DNA of 64,000 nucleotides from Paenibacillus puerhi (GTDB taxonomy: Bacteria > Bacillota > Bacilli > Paenibacillales > NBRC-103111), in NCBI RefSeq assembly GCF_009846885.1, contig NZ_WUWM01000001.1, positions 124,001 to 188,000 of the forward strand, written 5' to 3'. The notes beneath the pieces were generated by a model that saw only the letters and a list, made by a program, of their open reading frames with translations, was not told where the DNA came from and did not search any database. Of this stretch, positions 25,313 through 35,319 are shown piece by piece. Positions within the stretch are counted from its first letter, which is position 1. Each line of letters starts with the position of its first letter. A program made the position numbers and the translations under genes.

Positions 25313-26260
25313 ATGAACTATCGAAAGCTCGGAAAAACCGGACTCGACGTGTCGGTATTAAGCTTTGGGGCCTCGTCGCTGGGGTCCGTATTCCATCCAA
25401 CCGATGACAAGGAAGGGATCCGCACGGTCCATGAAGCCGTGAATCAGGGGATTAATTATATCGATGTTTCTCCCTATTACGGCTTATTGAAGGCGGAGAC
25501 GGTACTCGGCCAGGCACTGCTGGATATACCTAGAGACCAATACATTCTTAGCACGAAGGCCGGCCGTTATGGGGCTGACCGGTTTGATTTCTCCTACGAC
25601 CGGATCATTCGAAGCGTGGAAGAAAGCATGACCCGCCTGCATACGGATTATATCGATATTCTTTTCTTACATGATATTGAGTTTGGGGACATGAACCAGA
25701 TTGTCGAAGATGCGATCCCGGCCTTGGAGCATTTGAAGAAGCAAGGCAAGATCCGATTTACGGGCATATCCGGTCTGCCGCTAACCATATTCCAAACGGT
25801 GCTTTCCCAAAAGCCGATCGACGTTATTTTATCGTATTGCCATTATTCACTTAATGATGATTCCCTGCTCGAGCTCCTGCCGCTGCTTAGTGAAAAGGGA
25901 ACCGGACTGGTCAATGCTTCGCCCCTGTCGATGGGACTGTTGTCCGGCAATGAGCTGCCGGCCTGGCATCCGGCAACGCCGCTCATTCGCCAAGCATGCA
26001 AGGAAGCATTCGATTACTGTTCATCTATTGGGGTACCACTGCCCAAGCTTGCCATCCAATTTGCAGTAAACCATGAGGGCATCCCGACGACGCTGGTAAG
26101 TACCTCCAAGCCGCAGACCATAATGACGAATATCGGCTATGCGCTCGAAGAGCAGGATTTCGAGGTTATTCAAGAAGTTCGCCGTATATTGGAACCGATT
26201 CAACGTTTGTCTTGGCCCAGCGGAAAATCGGAATACAACATGGGGGTGCGTGTAGAATGA
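25313..26260 (+). CDS. Aldo/keto reductase, L-fucose/L-galactose dehydrogenase-like
   Basis: The 315-residue TIM-barrel AKR has KLGKTGLDVSVLSFGAS, active-site D-x4-Y in DVSPYYG, the Lys in LSTKAGRYG and His in LFLHDIE. It closely resembles aldose 1-dehydrogenases that oxidise L-fucose or L-galactose to the lactone with NAD(P). Context with a GH95 fucosidase supports L-fucose. GAGGGG precedes ATG 25313. Confidence 0.85.
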   Translation: MNYRKLGKTGLDVSVLSFGASSLGSVFHPTDDKEGIRTVHEAVNQGINYIDVSPYYGLLKAETVLGQALLDIPRDQYILSTKAGRYGADRFDFSYDRIIRSVEESMTRLHTDYIDILFLHDIEFGDMNQIVEDAIPALEHLKKQGKIRFTGISGLPLTIFQTVLSQKPIDVILSYCHYSLNDDSLLELLPLLSEKGTGLVNASPLSMGLLSGNELPAWHPATPLIRQACKEAFDYCSSIGVPLPKLAIQFAVNHEGIPTTLVSTSKPQTIMTNIGYALEEQDFEVIQEVRRILEPIQRLSWPSGKSEYNMGVRVE

Positions 26261-27270
26261 AATGCATCGTTTGCGAAGAACCGAATCGATTGGTGATGAA
26301 GGAGGTCGACGTTCCCGTTCCAGATCCGGGGGAGGCGCTTATCCGCATCGTGCGGGTCGGCATTTGCGGAACGGATCTGCACGCTTACAAAGGAAACCAG
26401 CCTTATTTCGTCTATCCTCGGGTGCTTGGACATGAGCTTTCGGCCGTCGTCGCTGAGATTGCGGATAATGACCTCGGGATCGCCGCTGGGGACCTCGTTA
26501 GCGTCATCCCGTACATCCACTGCGGGTCGTGTATCGCATGCCGGAATGGGAAGACCAATTGCTGCACGAAGATGAGCGTAATCGGTGTTCATCAAGACGG
26601 AGGCATGCGTGAATATATGACGGTGCCGATCGAGCATCTGATTCGCGCCGAAGGACTGACCCCCGACCAGGCTGCCATCGTCGAATGCTTCAGCATCGGG
26701 GCCCACTCGATTCGAATTGCCGGTATTCGTCCGGGAGACTTTGTGCTCGTGATCGGCGCGGGCCCCATTGGCCTCGGGACGATGAAATTCGCCAAGCTGG
26801 CCGGTGCGAAGGTCATTGCCATGGATATCAACGAAGAGCGGCTGCAATTTTGCAAAACATGGGTGCCTGCCGACTATATCGTGAATGTGAAGAACGACCC
26901 GTTAAAGGAAGTGGAGGCCATCACCGGAGGGGACTTCCCGACGACCGTTCTCGATGCAACCGGCAACGTGAAATCGATGGAGCAAGCGCTGAATTATGTG
27001 TCTCATGGCGGCAGGCTCGTATATGTAGGGCTAGTCAAAGCCGATATCACCTTCCACGATCCGGATTTCCACAAGCGCGAGATGGCGATTATGGGCAGCC
27101 GGAATGCGCTTCGTGAAGACTTCGTACAAGTGATCGATAGTATTCGCCAAGGATCCATAGACACTCGGGCGTTTATTACTCACCGTGCGGACTTCAATGA
27201 GATGATCGAGCGGTATGACAGCTGGCTTCGTCCTGAAACGGGTGTAATCAAAGCGGTTGTGGAGCTGTAG
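26257..27270 (+). CDS. Zinc-dependent medium-chain dehydrogenase
   Basis: The 337-residue MDR has the catalytic-zinc segment GICGTDLHAYKG and GHE, the structural zinc Cys cluster (CGSCIACRNGKTNC), and the GAGPIGLG nucleotide loop. It resembles L-galactonate/L-threonine dehydrogenase-type enzymes (RspB/YjjN group). In a fucose pathway it could oxidise L-fuconate or its 2-keto-3-deoxy derivative. ATGA overlap with the AKR gene. Confidence 0.88.
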   Translation: MKCIVCEEPNRLVMKEVDVPVPDPGEALIRIVRVGICGTDLHAYKGNQPYFVYPRVLGHELSAVVAEIADNDLGIAAGDLVSVIPYIHCGSCIACRNGKTNCCTKMSVIGVHQDGGMREYMTVPIEHLIRAEGLTPDQAAIVECFSIGAHSIRIAGIRPGDFVLVIGAGPIGLGTMKFAKLAGAKVIAMDINEERLQFCKTWVPADYIVNVKNDPLKEVEAITGGDFPTTVLDATGNVKSMEQALNYVSHGGRLVYVGLVKADITFHDPDFHKREMAIMGSRNALREDFVQVIDSIRQGSIDTRAFITHRADFNEMIERYDSWLRPETGVIKAVVEL

Positions 27271-27303
27271 ACCTTAATCAAGCTAGTAGGAGAGTGAGTG
27301 CCG

Positions 27304-29703
27304 GTGAGCAATAACCAAGTCATACAATTTCATGGCCCTGCCGTTACTTGGACGGAAGCGCTGCCTATCGGAAACGGCAGACTTGGCGGAATGGTTTTTG
27401 GCGGTGTTGAGAAAGAACGCATAGCATTGAACGAAGATACGCTTTGGTCGGGTTACCCAACGAATTGGAATAACGCGGAAGCGAGGGAAGTACTGCCGAA
27501 AGTAAGGCAGCTCATCGCGGAACAAAGATATGAAGAAGCGGATCGGCTCTGCAAAAGCATGCTGGGACCCTATACGCAATCATATTTGCCGTTCGGCGAT
27601 CTGCATATGGTGATGGAGCACGGCCAAAGTTGCCGCCCCGGGTATGAAAGGAAGCTCGAACTTTCCACCGGCATCGTAACCATTGCTTATGAGATTGGCG
27701 GTATTCGGTACACCCGGGAAATATTCGCGTCGTATCCGGATCAAGCTATTGTCGTCCGGTTAACGGCAAGCCAAGAAGGGCTGCTCAGTTTCCGCGCCAA
27801 GCTGGATAGTCCGCTTCGATTCTCCTCGAATCTAGATGCGGATACCTATACGATATCAGGCAAAGCGCCGGAGCACGTCGCACCGAATTACCATCATGTG
27901 GAAAGCCCCGTGCGTTACGGCGACCCGGAAACGTCCAAAAGCTTGAGCTTCCACGGACGTTTAGCTGCGGTGCATGAGGGCGGGACCATGAAGGTCGATA
28001 CGGATGGCGTACATATCGTGGGGGCGACAAGTGCGACCTTATATGTCAGCGCAGCGACATCGTTTGATTCGAGTGTCGGGGCGAGCAGGTCCGATCGCGT
28101 CCCGGCCCATGCAACCGCAGAAGCGATTCGGGCCATTCTCCAGAAGCCGTATGCGGATATTCGGAAGCATCATGTTGAGGATCATAGCAGGATTTTTAAC
28201 AGGGTCGAGCTTCGTTTGGGGGAAAGCAGAGCCCCGCAGAACTTGCCTACGGACCGGCGAATTGCCGAATACGGAAGCAGCGATCCAGGACTAGTCGAGC
28301 TCTTGTTCCACTACGGACGCTATTTGATGATCGCCAGCTCGCGCCCGGGCTCACAGCCCGCCAATCTTCAAGGTATCTGGAATGAGGAAACCAGGGCGCC
28401 CTGGAGCAGTAATTACACGCTTAATATTAATGCAGAGATGAATTATTGGCCTGCGGAGACTTGCAACATGGCTGAGCTGCATGAGCCGTTGCTTGATTTT
28501 ATCGGCAGGTTAGCTGTAAACGGTCAGAAGACTGCAGAAGTGAATTACGGAGCAAGAGGGTGGGTAGCGCACCACAATTCCGATTTGTGGGCTCAGACAG
28601 CGCCGGTCGGCGACTTTGGCCATGGAGACCCGGTATGGGCGTTTTGGCCGCTCGGCGGCGTATGGATGAGCCAGCATTTATGGGAGCATTATGCCTTTAG
28701 CGGGAACGAAGCATTTTTACGGGATAAGGCATACCCCATTATGAAGCAAGCTGCATTATTTTGTTTGGAATGGCTCATTCCGGGTCCAGACGGCTATTTG
28801 ATTACGTCGCCATCCACCTCTCCGGAGCATAAATTTAAGATTGGGGATCAACACGGTGCGGTTAGCGCTGCAGCGACCATGGATTTAGCTTTGATCGGAG
28901 AATTGTTCGAGATCTGCATCCAAGCGGCGGAAAAGCTTCAGACGGATGAAGAGTTTGCGAAGACCCTGCTTGAGACGAAAATGAGGCTGCTGCCGATGCA
29001 AATCGGTCAAAGAGGCCGATTGCAAGAATGGTCCGAAGATTTCGAAGACCAGGATGTGCATCATCGTCACGTATCCCATCTGGTAGGCATTTATCCGGGG
29101 GGGCTCCTTACGGAGCAGTCTGCTCCCGAACTCTTTCAGGCAGCCAAGACATCGCTGGAGATCAGGGGAGACGGGGGAACGGGATGGAGTCTGGGCTGGA
29201 AAATCGGTTTATGGGCCAGATTCAAGGATGGCAATCGTGCGGAGCGGCTCATCTCGAATTTGCTGACGCTCGTGAAGGCGGACGAGCCGATGAACGCTCA
29301 CAAAGGCGGCGTATATGCCAATCTGTTTGACGCGCATCCTCCTTTCCAGATCGACGGCAACTTTGCGGCGACGGCCGGAATCGCCGAGATGCTGCTGCAA
29401 TCTCATCAAGCATGCTTGGAGTTTCTGCCGGCATTGCCGGATGCTTGGAGGGACGGTTATGTCAAAGGACTGCGCGGAAGAGGCGGATACGAAGTCGATT
29501 TGGAATGGGCAAACGGCTCATTGTCTAAGGCAGTCGTCACTTCTTCAATCACGCAGACTTGTGAAGTGTTCACGAAGCAAGCGATCCAGATAGCTCGGGC
29601 GGATCAGGATCAAGAAGTCGAATGGTCCTTTACGGAGAGCGGCCGAATTCGGTTCCATGTGGAAAGCGGCGGACGTTATGTCATCACGACGGTCAATGTT
29701 TGA
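27304..29703 (+). CDS. GH95 alpha-L-fucosidase-like glycoside hydrolase
   Basis: The 799-residue protein matches GH95 layout: an N-terminal beta domain ([29 protein letters not shown]), a helical (alpha/alpha)6 barrel with [12 protein letters not shown] holding the conserved Asn residues, and a C-terminal beta domain after [16 protein letters not shown]95 enzymes remove alpha-1,2-L-fucose or L-galactose. No signal peptide, so oligosaccharides are probably cut inside the cell. GTG 27304 has GGAGAG 9 bp upstream. Confidence 0.9.
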   Translation: MSNNQVIQFHGPAVTWTEALPIGNGRLGGMVFGGVEKERIALNEDTLWSGYPTNWNNAEAREVLPKVRQLIAEQRYEEADRLCKSMLGPYTQSYLPFGDLHMVMEHGQSCRPGYERKLELSTGIVTIAYEIGGIRYTREIFASYPDQAIVVRLTASQEGLLSFRAKLDSPLRFSSNLDADTYTISGKAPEHVAPNYHHVESPVRYGDPETSKSLSFHGRLAAVHEGGTMKVDTDGVHIVGATSATLYVSAATSFDSSVGASRSDRVPAHATAEAIRAILQKPYADIRKHHVEDHSRIFNRVELRLGESRAPQNLPTDRRIAEYGSSDPGLVELLFHYGRYLMIASSRPGSQPANLQGIWNEETRAPWSSNYTLNINAEMNYWPAETCNMAELHEPLLDFIGRLAVNGQKTAEVNYGARGWVAHHNSDLWAQTAPVGDFGHGDPVWAFWPLGGVWMSQHLWEHYAFSGNEAFLRDKAYPIMKQAALFCLEWLIPGPDGYLITSPSTSPEHKFKIGDQHGAVSAAATMDLALIGELFEICIQAAEKLQTDEEFAKTLLETKMRLLPMQIGQRGRLQEWSEDFEDQDVHHRHVSHLVGIYPGGLLTEQSAPELFQAAKTSLEIRGDGGTGWSLGWKIGLWARFKDGNRAERLISNLLTLVKADEPMNAHKGGVYANLFDAHPPFQIDGNFAATAGIAEMLLQSHQACLEFLPALPDAWRDGYVKGLRGRGGYEVDLEWANGSLSKAVVTSSITQTCEVFTKQAIQIARADQDQEVEWSFTESGRIRFHVESGGRYVITTVNV

Positions 29704-29849
29704 ATAGTTGATCCCGCAAAGTCCGGCGTAGCAAAAGTCAATATTGTTATAGTTTAAATCACAACATTAAGATTGTCGCTGTCCTCCGCAGCAAGGTAAA
29801 ATCGATCTAAATAAGGAGAGCTCGACTCTCCATTCAGACGGAGGCTGGC

Positions 29850-31382
29850 ATGTACAACGAAACCATTAGAATCCCGTTGACGGAAAATGAATATTGGTGG
29901 GGAGGAACCGTGTCCGACGGAACGCTTATGCCATTCGGCAAACGGACCCCCCATCAGCGCGATTTGTTCGGGGACGCCGGCTATAATCAAGCCAACCCGC
30001 TGCTTCTATCCAGCAAGGGGAGATATGTATGGTCGGAAGAGCCGTTCCGCTTTGCATTTGAAGGTGATGAGCTTGTGGTCGAGGGAGTGAAGGGAGCGAT
30101 TAAGGTCGAGAGAGGCGGGGACCATATGCGAGATGCGTTTCGCCACGCATCGCAAACGTATTTCCCGCCTTCAGGCACATTCCCGGATTTATTGTTTTTC
30201 ACCGTTCCGCAGTACAACACCTGGATGGAGATGAGCTATCATCCGACGCAAGATAAGGTGTTGGCTTACGCGGAAGCGATTATCGCGAACGGTCTTCCGC
30301 CAGGGATTCTTATGATCGACGATAACTGGCACGAGGACTACGGAACGTTCAGCTTTCACCCAGGCAGATTTCCCGACCCCAAAGCGATGGTGGACCGGCT
30401 GCATGAGCTTGGATTCCGCGTCATGCTGTGGGTGTGCCCGTTCATTAGCCCTGACGGAGAAGTGTTCCGTTATTTGCGAGACCAAGGATATCTGCTGAAG
30501 GAAGCGGACGGGAAGCCGGTCGTACGTTATTGGTGGAACGGCTACAGCGGTATATTGGACGGTACGAACCCGGAAGCGGTGAGCTGGATTGCCGGCGAAT
30601 TGGATCGGCTTGTGGAGCAATACGGCGTCGACGGATTCAAATTGGATGCCGGGGACCCGCAGTACTACAAGCCTACCGATATGAGCGCAAGACCGGCGAC
30701 GCCGAACGAGCAATCCGAACAATGGGCGCGGCTTGGTCTCCGATACGCCTTCAACGAGTATCGGGCGTGCTGGAAGCTGGCCGGTCAGCCGCTTGTTCAG
30801 CGCTTGAGCGACAAAAACCACAACTGGCAAACCGACGGTCTGGCCAGCTTGATACCCAACGGACTGGCGCAAGGACTCCTCGGCTATGCCTTCAACTGCC
30901 CCGACATGGTCGGCGGCGGACAGTATGGGGATTTAATCCGTCCCGACTTTCAAGTGGATGCCGAGCTGTTTGTCCGTTACGCACAATGCTCGGCGCTGTT
31001 CCCGATGATGCAATTTTCCACGGCGCCGTGGAGGGTGCTTGATGAAACGCATTTGTCCTATTGCATCGAAGCGGCTAATCTGCACTGCCGGATGGGAGCC
31101 GAGTTTGCCGGGCTGGCCAGGCACGCTGCAGCAACAGGAGAACCGATCATAAGACACCTGGCCTATGTGTTCCCAGAGGGTGGCTATGAGTCGGTGACCG
31201 ATCAATTCATGCTGGGCGATGACATCTTGGTTGCTCCGGTGCTACGGAAAGGTGCAACCGTCCGTAAGATCCTATTTCCGCAAGGGACATGGGATGGCGA
31301 CGATGGAAGCCGGGTTGTCGGCCCTTGCGAGGTTGACGTGGACGCTCCGCTTTCCAGGCTGCCGTGGTACCGCCGAGTATAA
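29850..31382 (+). CDS. GH31-family alpha-glycosidase
   Basis: The 510-residue TIM-barrel enzyme carries GILMIDDNWHEDYGTFSF and the nucleophile segment GFKLDAGD (Asp266). A second acidic candidate is Asp321 in RLSDKNHNW. It is shorter than classical alpha-glucosidases. Substrate specificity (glucoside, xyloside, galactoside or sulfoquinovoside) cannot be read with confidence. It follows the fucosidase after 146 bp containing a GGAGAG/CTCTCC hairpin. GACGGAGGCT precedes the ATG. No signal peptide. Confidence 0.85.
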   Translation: MYNETIRIPLTENEYWWGGTVSDGTLMPFGKRTPHQRDLFGDAGYNQANPLLLSSKGRYVWSEEPFRFAFEGDELVVEGVKGAIKVERGGDHMRDAFRHASQTYFPPSGTFPDLLFFTVPQYNTWMEMSYHPTQDKVLAYAEAIIANGLPPGILMIDDNWHEDYGTFSFHPGRFPDPKAMVDRLHELGFRVMLWVCPFISPDGEVFRYLRDQGYLLKEADGKPVVRYWWNGYSGILDGTNPEAVSWIAGELDRLVEQYGVDGFKLDAGDPQYYKPTDMSARPATPNEQSEQWARLGLRYAFNEYRACWKLAGQPLVQRLSDKNHNWQTDGLASLIPNGLAQGLLGYAFNCPDMVGGGQYGDLIRPDFQVDAELFVRYAQCSALFPMMQFSTAPWRVLDETHLSYCIEAANLHCRMGAEFAGLARHAAATGEPIIRHLAYVFPEGGYESVTDQFMLGDDILVAPVLRKGATVRKILFPQGTWDGDDGSRVVGPCEVDVDAPLSRLPWYRRV

Positions 31383-31392
31383 TTTTTTAGTG

Positions 31393-31427
31393 GAAGCAGT
31401 GGAGTAATGACACTGCTTCTCTTTTTT
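31393..31427 (+). terminator. Rho-independent terminator
   Basis: The 9-bp perfect stem GAAGCAGTG / CACTGCTTC is followed immediately by TCTTTTTT. It ends the fucoside/GH31 operon. Confidence 0.9.
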
Positions 31428-31436
31428 GCTTCTATA

Positions 31437-31466
31437 TTAAACGGGATCATGTTAAACGGGATCATG
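31437..31466 (+). repeat. Tandem 15-bp direct repeat
   Basis: TTAAACGGGATCATG occurs twice head to tail between the terminator and the oxidoreductase gene. Two adjacent copies may be a duplicated regulatory site or a slippage product. Confidence 0.75.
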
Positions 31467-31553
31467 CAAAATTACTCATTCATTCGCTTCCGATGTCACA
31501 AATCAGAGCCTTACATTGTTATATGTGCAAAACGCAAAGGGAGCTGAGGAGTG

Positions 31554-32738
31554 ATGAACGACTTGACATGCCTAATCATCGGAGGCGGCCATGCGGGGCT
31601 GGCCGCTCTCCAAGCCATAATGGAGACGACCAGAGGCATGGCGAACGGGCGGCGGATCCGGTTTGTTTTGCTCGACAAGCAGCCTGGTCATGTGCGCAAA
31701 GTGTTGTTGTTCCGGCCGGCTGTGAGTGGGGAAGAGATTATGATTCCCTGGACGCATTGGTTTCCCGAAGGAGTCGAATTCGTGCAAGGTACGGTTACGT
31801 CCGTGGATAGTGGGGAGAAACGGATTCGATATACGAATGCGCAAGAAAATGAGGCCCGAATACATTATGATCTTTTAGTCGTGGCGGTCGGCAGTATCGT
31901 TCGGCGACCGGATCCCGATCAGGGAGGCATCGCTTTGACCGACCCGCAAGTAGCGGCACACATCCGGGAACGCTGGCGTGCCAATCTGCAGAAGGCTGCT
32001 GATGAGAGGAACCTCAAGGAACGAAAACGATTGATGACAATAGCGGTTGCGGGAGCGGGTATCAGTGGCATAGAGACGTCCGCCGAGCTTATTCTCGCCA
32101 TGCGGGAGGAAGCGTCGAGGCTAGGGCTGAATTCGTCCGATATCTGCGTCTATTTGCTGAATGCGCAGGAGCGATTGTTCCCGGAAGGGCCGGAGAAAGT
32201 AGGACGGAAGCTGGATAGGACGCTCAGCGAAATTGGAGTGACAGTGGTTCATAATCGTAAGGTGATCCGGGAGGAAGCGGGAGTGGTGACGTTCAGCAAT
32301 GGGGATCGTCTGGCGGTTGGCTTATGTATATGGGCGATTGGACTGATACCGAATCCAGCCCTTCGCAGCATGGGTTTGCCGCTTACTCCTGAAGGTCAAG
32401 TGCTGGTGGATGAATGCTATCGCGTCAAAGGGGCGCCGGGTGTATACAGCATTGGCGACTGTGCGAGAATCGTCGATCCGAGAACCGGCAAGGCGGATCA
32501 GATGACGTGCAAAGAAGGCGGAATGCAGGCGGATCGATTGGGGAAAATCGTGCTGGCCGATCTGGAAGGCCGCCCCGCGCCGGTACACAAATCGTATAAG
32601 GATCTCTTCTGCATCGGCCTGGGGGAAAATCGCGGGTTGGTATGGACGCGTCAATGGGGACTTGATATGATCATCACAGGAAAGCTGGGATGGAAAGCCA
32701 GAAAGCTTGGATGGGATTTGGCCAGCAGGCTCCGATAG
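31554..32738 (+). CDS. FAD-dependent NADH dehydrogenase-like oxidoreductase (NDH-2 type)
   Basis: The 394-residue flavoprotein has the FAD-binding IIGGGHAGLAAL start, a second dinucleotide site (AVAGAGISGIETSAEL), and the late GVYSIGDCA motif. It resembles type II NADH dehydrogenases but has no obvious membrane anchor except a weakly amphipathic C-terminus. Next to an ECF41 sigma factor, it fits the oxidoreductase usually encoded with that group. GTG 31551 is an alternative start. Confidence 0.85.
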   Translation: MNDLTCLIIGGGHAGLAALQAIMETTRGMANGRRIRFVLLDKQPGHVRKVLLFRPAVSGEEIMIPWTHWFPEGVEFVQGTVTSVDSGEKRIRYTNAQENEARIHYDLLVVAVGSIVRRPDPDQGGIALTDPQVAAHIRERWRANLQKAADERNLKERKRLMTIAVAGAGISGIETSAELILAMREEASRLGLNSSDICVYLLNAQERLFPEGPEKVGRKLDRTLSEIGVTVVHNRKVIREEAGVVTFSNGDRLAVGLCIWAIGLIPNPALRSMGLPLTPEGQVLVDECYRVKGAPGVYSIGDCARIVDPRTGKADQMTCKEGGMQADRLGKIVLADLEGRPAPVHKSYKDLFCIGLGENRGLVWTRQWGLDMIITGKLGWKARKLGWDLASRLR

Positions 32739-32794
32739 AAACATGGAGGCCCAGATGCAGGAGGTCTAATAGCCCGGAGAAGGTGATACGGCGA

Positions 32795-33655
32795 ATGGAG
32801 AAACTGTACGATCAATATAAACCGCTGCTGTTCACGCTGGCGTATCAGTTGACAGGCTCTGCGGCAGACGCGGAAGATGCGGTGCAGGACGTGTTTGTCA
32901 AGGTCTTCGATGTACAACCCGAACGATTGGAGGAGCCGAAGGCCTATTTGTGCAAAATGGTAACCAATCACTGCCTCAATCTGCATAAGTCGGCGCGGAG
33001 GAGAAGGGAAGTGTACGTCGGTCCGTGGCTCCCCGAGCCTATTCGAACGCCGGAGGCGGAAACGCTAGAGATGACGGTCGTCCACCGTGATCTGCTGTCT
33101 TATGCCATGCTCGTACTGTTGGAGAGGCTAACGCCGACAGAGCGGTCGGTTTTCGTCCTGCGTGAGGCGCTGGGCTTTGATTATCCCGATATAGCGCAAC
33201 TGCTCGGCAAGAGAGAGGCGAATTGCCGCAAGTTGATGAGCCGGGCAAGAAGCAAGCTGGGAATATCCGAGGAGGAGCGGGTCGAGGCCGAAGCGGTCGA
33301 ATTGGAATGGGTTAGCCGATTCCTCACATCCCTGGAGCTAGGTGACGTCGAGCATGTGTTAGCCTTGCTGACTGAAGACGTCATGCTCGTCTCGGATGGA
33401 GGCGGCAAAGTCATCGCGTTCAAGCAGCCGATACAAACGCGCGAGCACGTGGCCAGAGTCCTGCTGGAAGGGTTTCAGGGCGGGCACATTTATCAGGGAA
33501 AGCTTCTTTTCGAGGTTGCCTCTCTAAATGGTCAGACCGGTATAGTAATCCGTTCAGGGGACGAAACTCTGGCAGCGATATGTATACAACTCCGACGCGG
33601 AAAGCTTGCCAACATGTATGTCGTACGAAATCCGGATAAACTTATCCGGGTTTAA
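32795..33655 (+). CDS. ECF41-group RNA polymerase sigma factor (SigJ-like)
   Basis: The 286-residue protein has sigma2 (AYQLTGSAADAEDAVQDVF) and sigma4 (LTPTERSVFVLREAL), then a SnoaL-like C-terminal domain. It carries all three ECF41 signatures: WLPEP (78-82), DGGGK (201-205) and NPDKL (279-283). In ECF41 the C-terminal extension, not an anti-sigma factor, controls activity. AAGGTG lies upstream of ATG 32795; a GTG at 32782 is not in frame. It overlaps no neighbour and follows the oxidoreductase by 56 bp. Confidence 0.92.
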   Translation: MEKLYDQYKPLLFTLAYQLTGSAADAEDAVQDVFVKVFDVQPERLEEPKAYLCKMVTNHCLNLHKSARRRREVYVGPWLPEPIRTPEAETLEMTVVHRDLLSYAMLVLLERLTPTERSVFVLREALGFDYPDIAQLLGKREANCRKLMSRARSKLGISEEERVEAEAVELEWVSRFLTSLELGDVEHVLALLTEDVMLVSDGGGKVIAFKQPIQTREHVARVLLEGFQGGHIYQGKLLFEVASLNGQTGIVIRSGDETLAAICIQLRRGKLANMYVVRNPDKLIRV

Positions 33656-33730
33656 GGAGCGACCAGCGGAGAACAAAAAAACCAGCGATGGAACCTATCC
33701 ATCTCGCTTAGATAAGGAGCGCTTAGGAAG

Positions 33731-35176
33731 ATGAATCAAGACCGATTAGAGAGGATAGCACCGGAGAAGGCCGGGATCTCATCCGAGGCTGTATGGGCAT
33801 TTGTTAAGCAGGCGGAGGAGCTGGGCATCCCCCTGCATAGCTTCATGCTGCTTCGGGGCGGCCGAGTCGCCGCTGAGGGATATTATGGTCCATTCGAAGC
33901 GGAACACCTTCACCCCATCTTCTCAATAAGCAAAAGCATCACCTCTGCCGCGGTAGGCATCGCGATTGGGGAAGGTCTGCTGAAGCTGTCGGACAAGGTG
34001 TCGGACTTCTTCCCTGAGAAGCTTGAGGGGGAGCTGAATCCCTATACGGCGATGATGACTGTGGAGCATCTGCTGCTGATGGCGACGGTTCATCCGAAAT
34101 CCACCAGCACGCAGATGGAGGATTGGGTTAGCGGCTTCCTGAATACGCCGCCGACCAAGCTGCCAGGTACCAGCTTCGCATACGATACGACGGGGACCCA
34201 TACACTGTGCGCGATATTGCAGAAAGTGACCGAAATGACGGTACTGGAGTATCTGCGTCCCCGATTGTTCGACCCGCTTGGGATGGGCGAGCTGTGGTGG
34301 GAGAGCTGCCCGCTCGGTATAAATAAAGGGGGCAGCGGCGTTCGCTGCACGACAGAGGCGCTGGCTCGATTCGGTCAGCTGTATCTGCAGGACGGCGTAT
34401 GGAACGGCACCCGCATCCTACCGGAGGGATGGGCCGGGCAGAGCACCGGCAACAGGATAGGCACTTATGGGACTCGCATGATGCTGGACGGCAAGCATGG
34501 CTACGGCTACCAATTTTGGCGGATCCGCAACAACGGCTACTGCGCCTTGGGGATGGGAGGGCAGCTGATTATCGTGCTGCCTGAGCAGGAACTGGTATTC
34601 GTGACATTGGCCAATACGCTGGAATACAGGGATGGACAGGCCCGCATATTGGAGTGCTTCTGGTCCACGATCCATGCAGGGCTTATTCAGAGGACGGATC
34701 GTCCCTACTCGCCTGAGCCGCAAGCGGCAGAGGAGCTATCGAAGAGACTCGCCAGCTTGAGTCTTTTCATGCCCGCAGGCAAGCCGGACTCCCCGTTATC
34801 TCGCGGGATTGCGGGTCGGCGTTGGGAGCTGCATCCGAACCGCTCCGGTTACGAGGCCTGTGAGTTTGTGCTGGAGGGCGAACGTACGGGCTTGCTTCTT
34901 CAGAAGGGAAGTGATCGGACGGAGCTGCGATTCGGCTTGGGAGCTTGGACGCAAGGGATGGAGCCTTTCATGGGCCTCGGGGCGCTTTCCTATGGTGCCG
35001 CTGTCTGGACGGATGAACGAACGCTTGTGGTGACGGTCCACGTCTTCGATCCGCTTCAGCTGTTTACCCTGACGTGCCGCTTCCTCGAGGGGGACAGCTT
35101 GAGCATCCAACTCATAGCGGCCGGAGCGCAGATGAACGATCACGAGGAGCACCTGACCGGTTGCTCGTATGGCTGA
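33731..35176 (+). CDS. Beta-lactamase-fold serine hydrolase
   Basis: The 481-residue class C beta-lactamase/esterase-like protein has the S-x-x-K motif at Ser65-Lys68 (SISK). The second motif appears as Y-D-T (FAYDTTGTH) rather than Y-S-N, and LGMGGQ replaces the usual HGG-type triad, so substrate differs from true beta-lactamases. A roughly 100-residue C-terminal beta domain follows. No signal peptide was seen, so it is cytosolic. AAGGAGCG precedes the ATG. Confidence 0.85.
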   Translation: MNQDRLERIAPEKAGISSEAVWAFVKQAEELGIPLHSFMLLRGGRVAAEGYYGPFEAEHLHPIFSISKSITSAAVGIAIGEGLLKLSDKVSDFFPEKLEGELNPYTAMMTVEHLLLMATVHPKSTSTQMEDWVSGFLNTPPTKLPGTSFAYDTTGTHTLCAILQKVTEMTVLEYLRPRLFDPLGMGELWWESCPLGINKGGSGVRCTTEALARFGQLYLQDGVWNGTRILPEGWAGQSTGNRIGTYGTRMMLDGKHGYGYQFWRIRNNGYCALGMGGQLIIVLPEQELVFVTLANTLEYRDGQARILECFWSTIHAGLIQRTDRPYSPEPQAAEELSKRLASLSLFMPAGKPDSPLSRGIAGRRWELHPNRSGYEACEFVLEGERTGLLLQKGSDRTELRFGLGAWTQGMEPFMGLGALSYGAAVWTDERTLVVTVHVFDPLQLFTLTCRFLEGDSLSIQLIAAGAQMNDHEEHLTGCSYG

Positions 35177-35220
35177 GAAACATGATTCGAAAGGTGAGTT
35201 CATTCCAGCCTAAAGAAGGC

Positions 35221-35232
35221 TTTACCGGTAAA
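35221..35232. promoter_or_regulatory. Palindrome TTTACCGGTAAA
   Basis: A perfect 12-bp palindrome lies upstream of the histidine kinase gene. It shares the TTACCGGTAA core with the LacI-type operator at 24580. It could be a second operator, or a binding site of the downstream response regulator. Confidence 0.4.
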
Positions 35233-35261
35233 CGTCATGCATATGGCCGTCTTCGGTTTCA

Positions 35262-35270
35262 TGCTATAAT
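35262..35270 (+). promoter_or_regulatory. Extended -10 promoter TGCTATAAT
   Basis: TGC-TATAAT is a consensus extended -10, 50 bp upstream of the kinase start. The -35 is poor (TATGGC), usual for extended -10 promoters. Confidence 0.6.
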
Positions 35271-35319
35271 TATCTGGTATGAACAAGGGTAAATTGAGCC
35301 GAAAGACGGAAAGTGTGTG

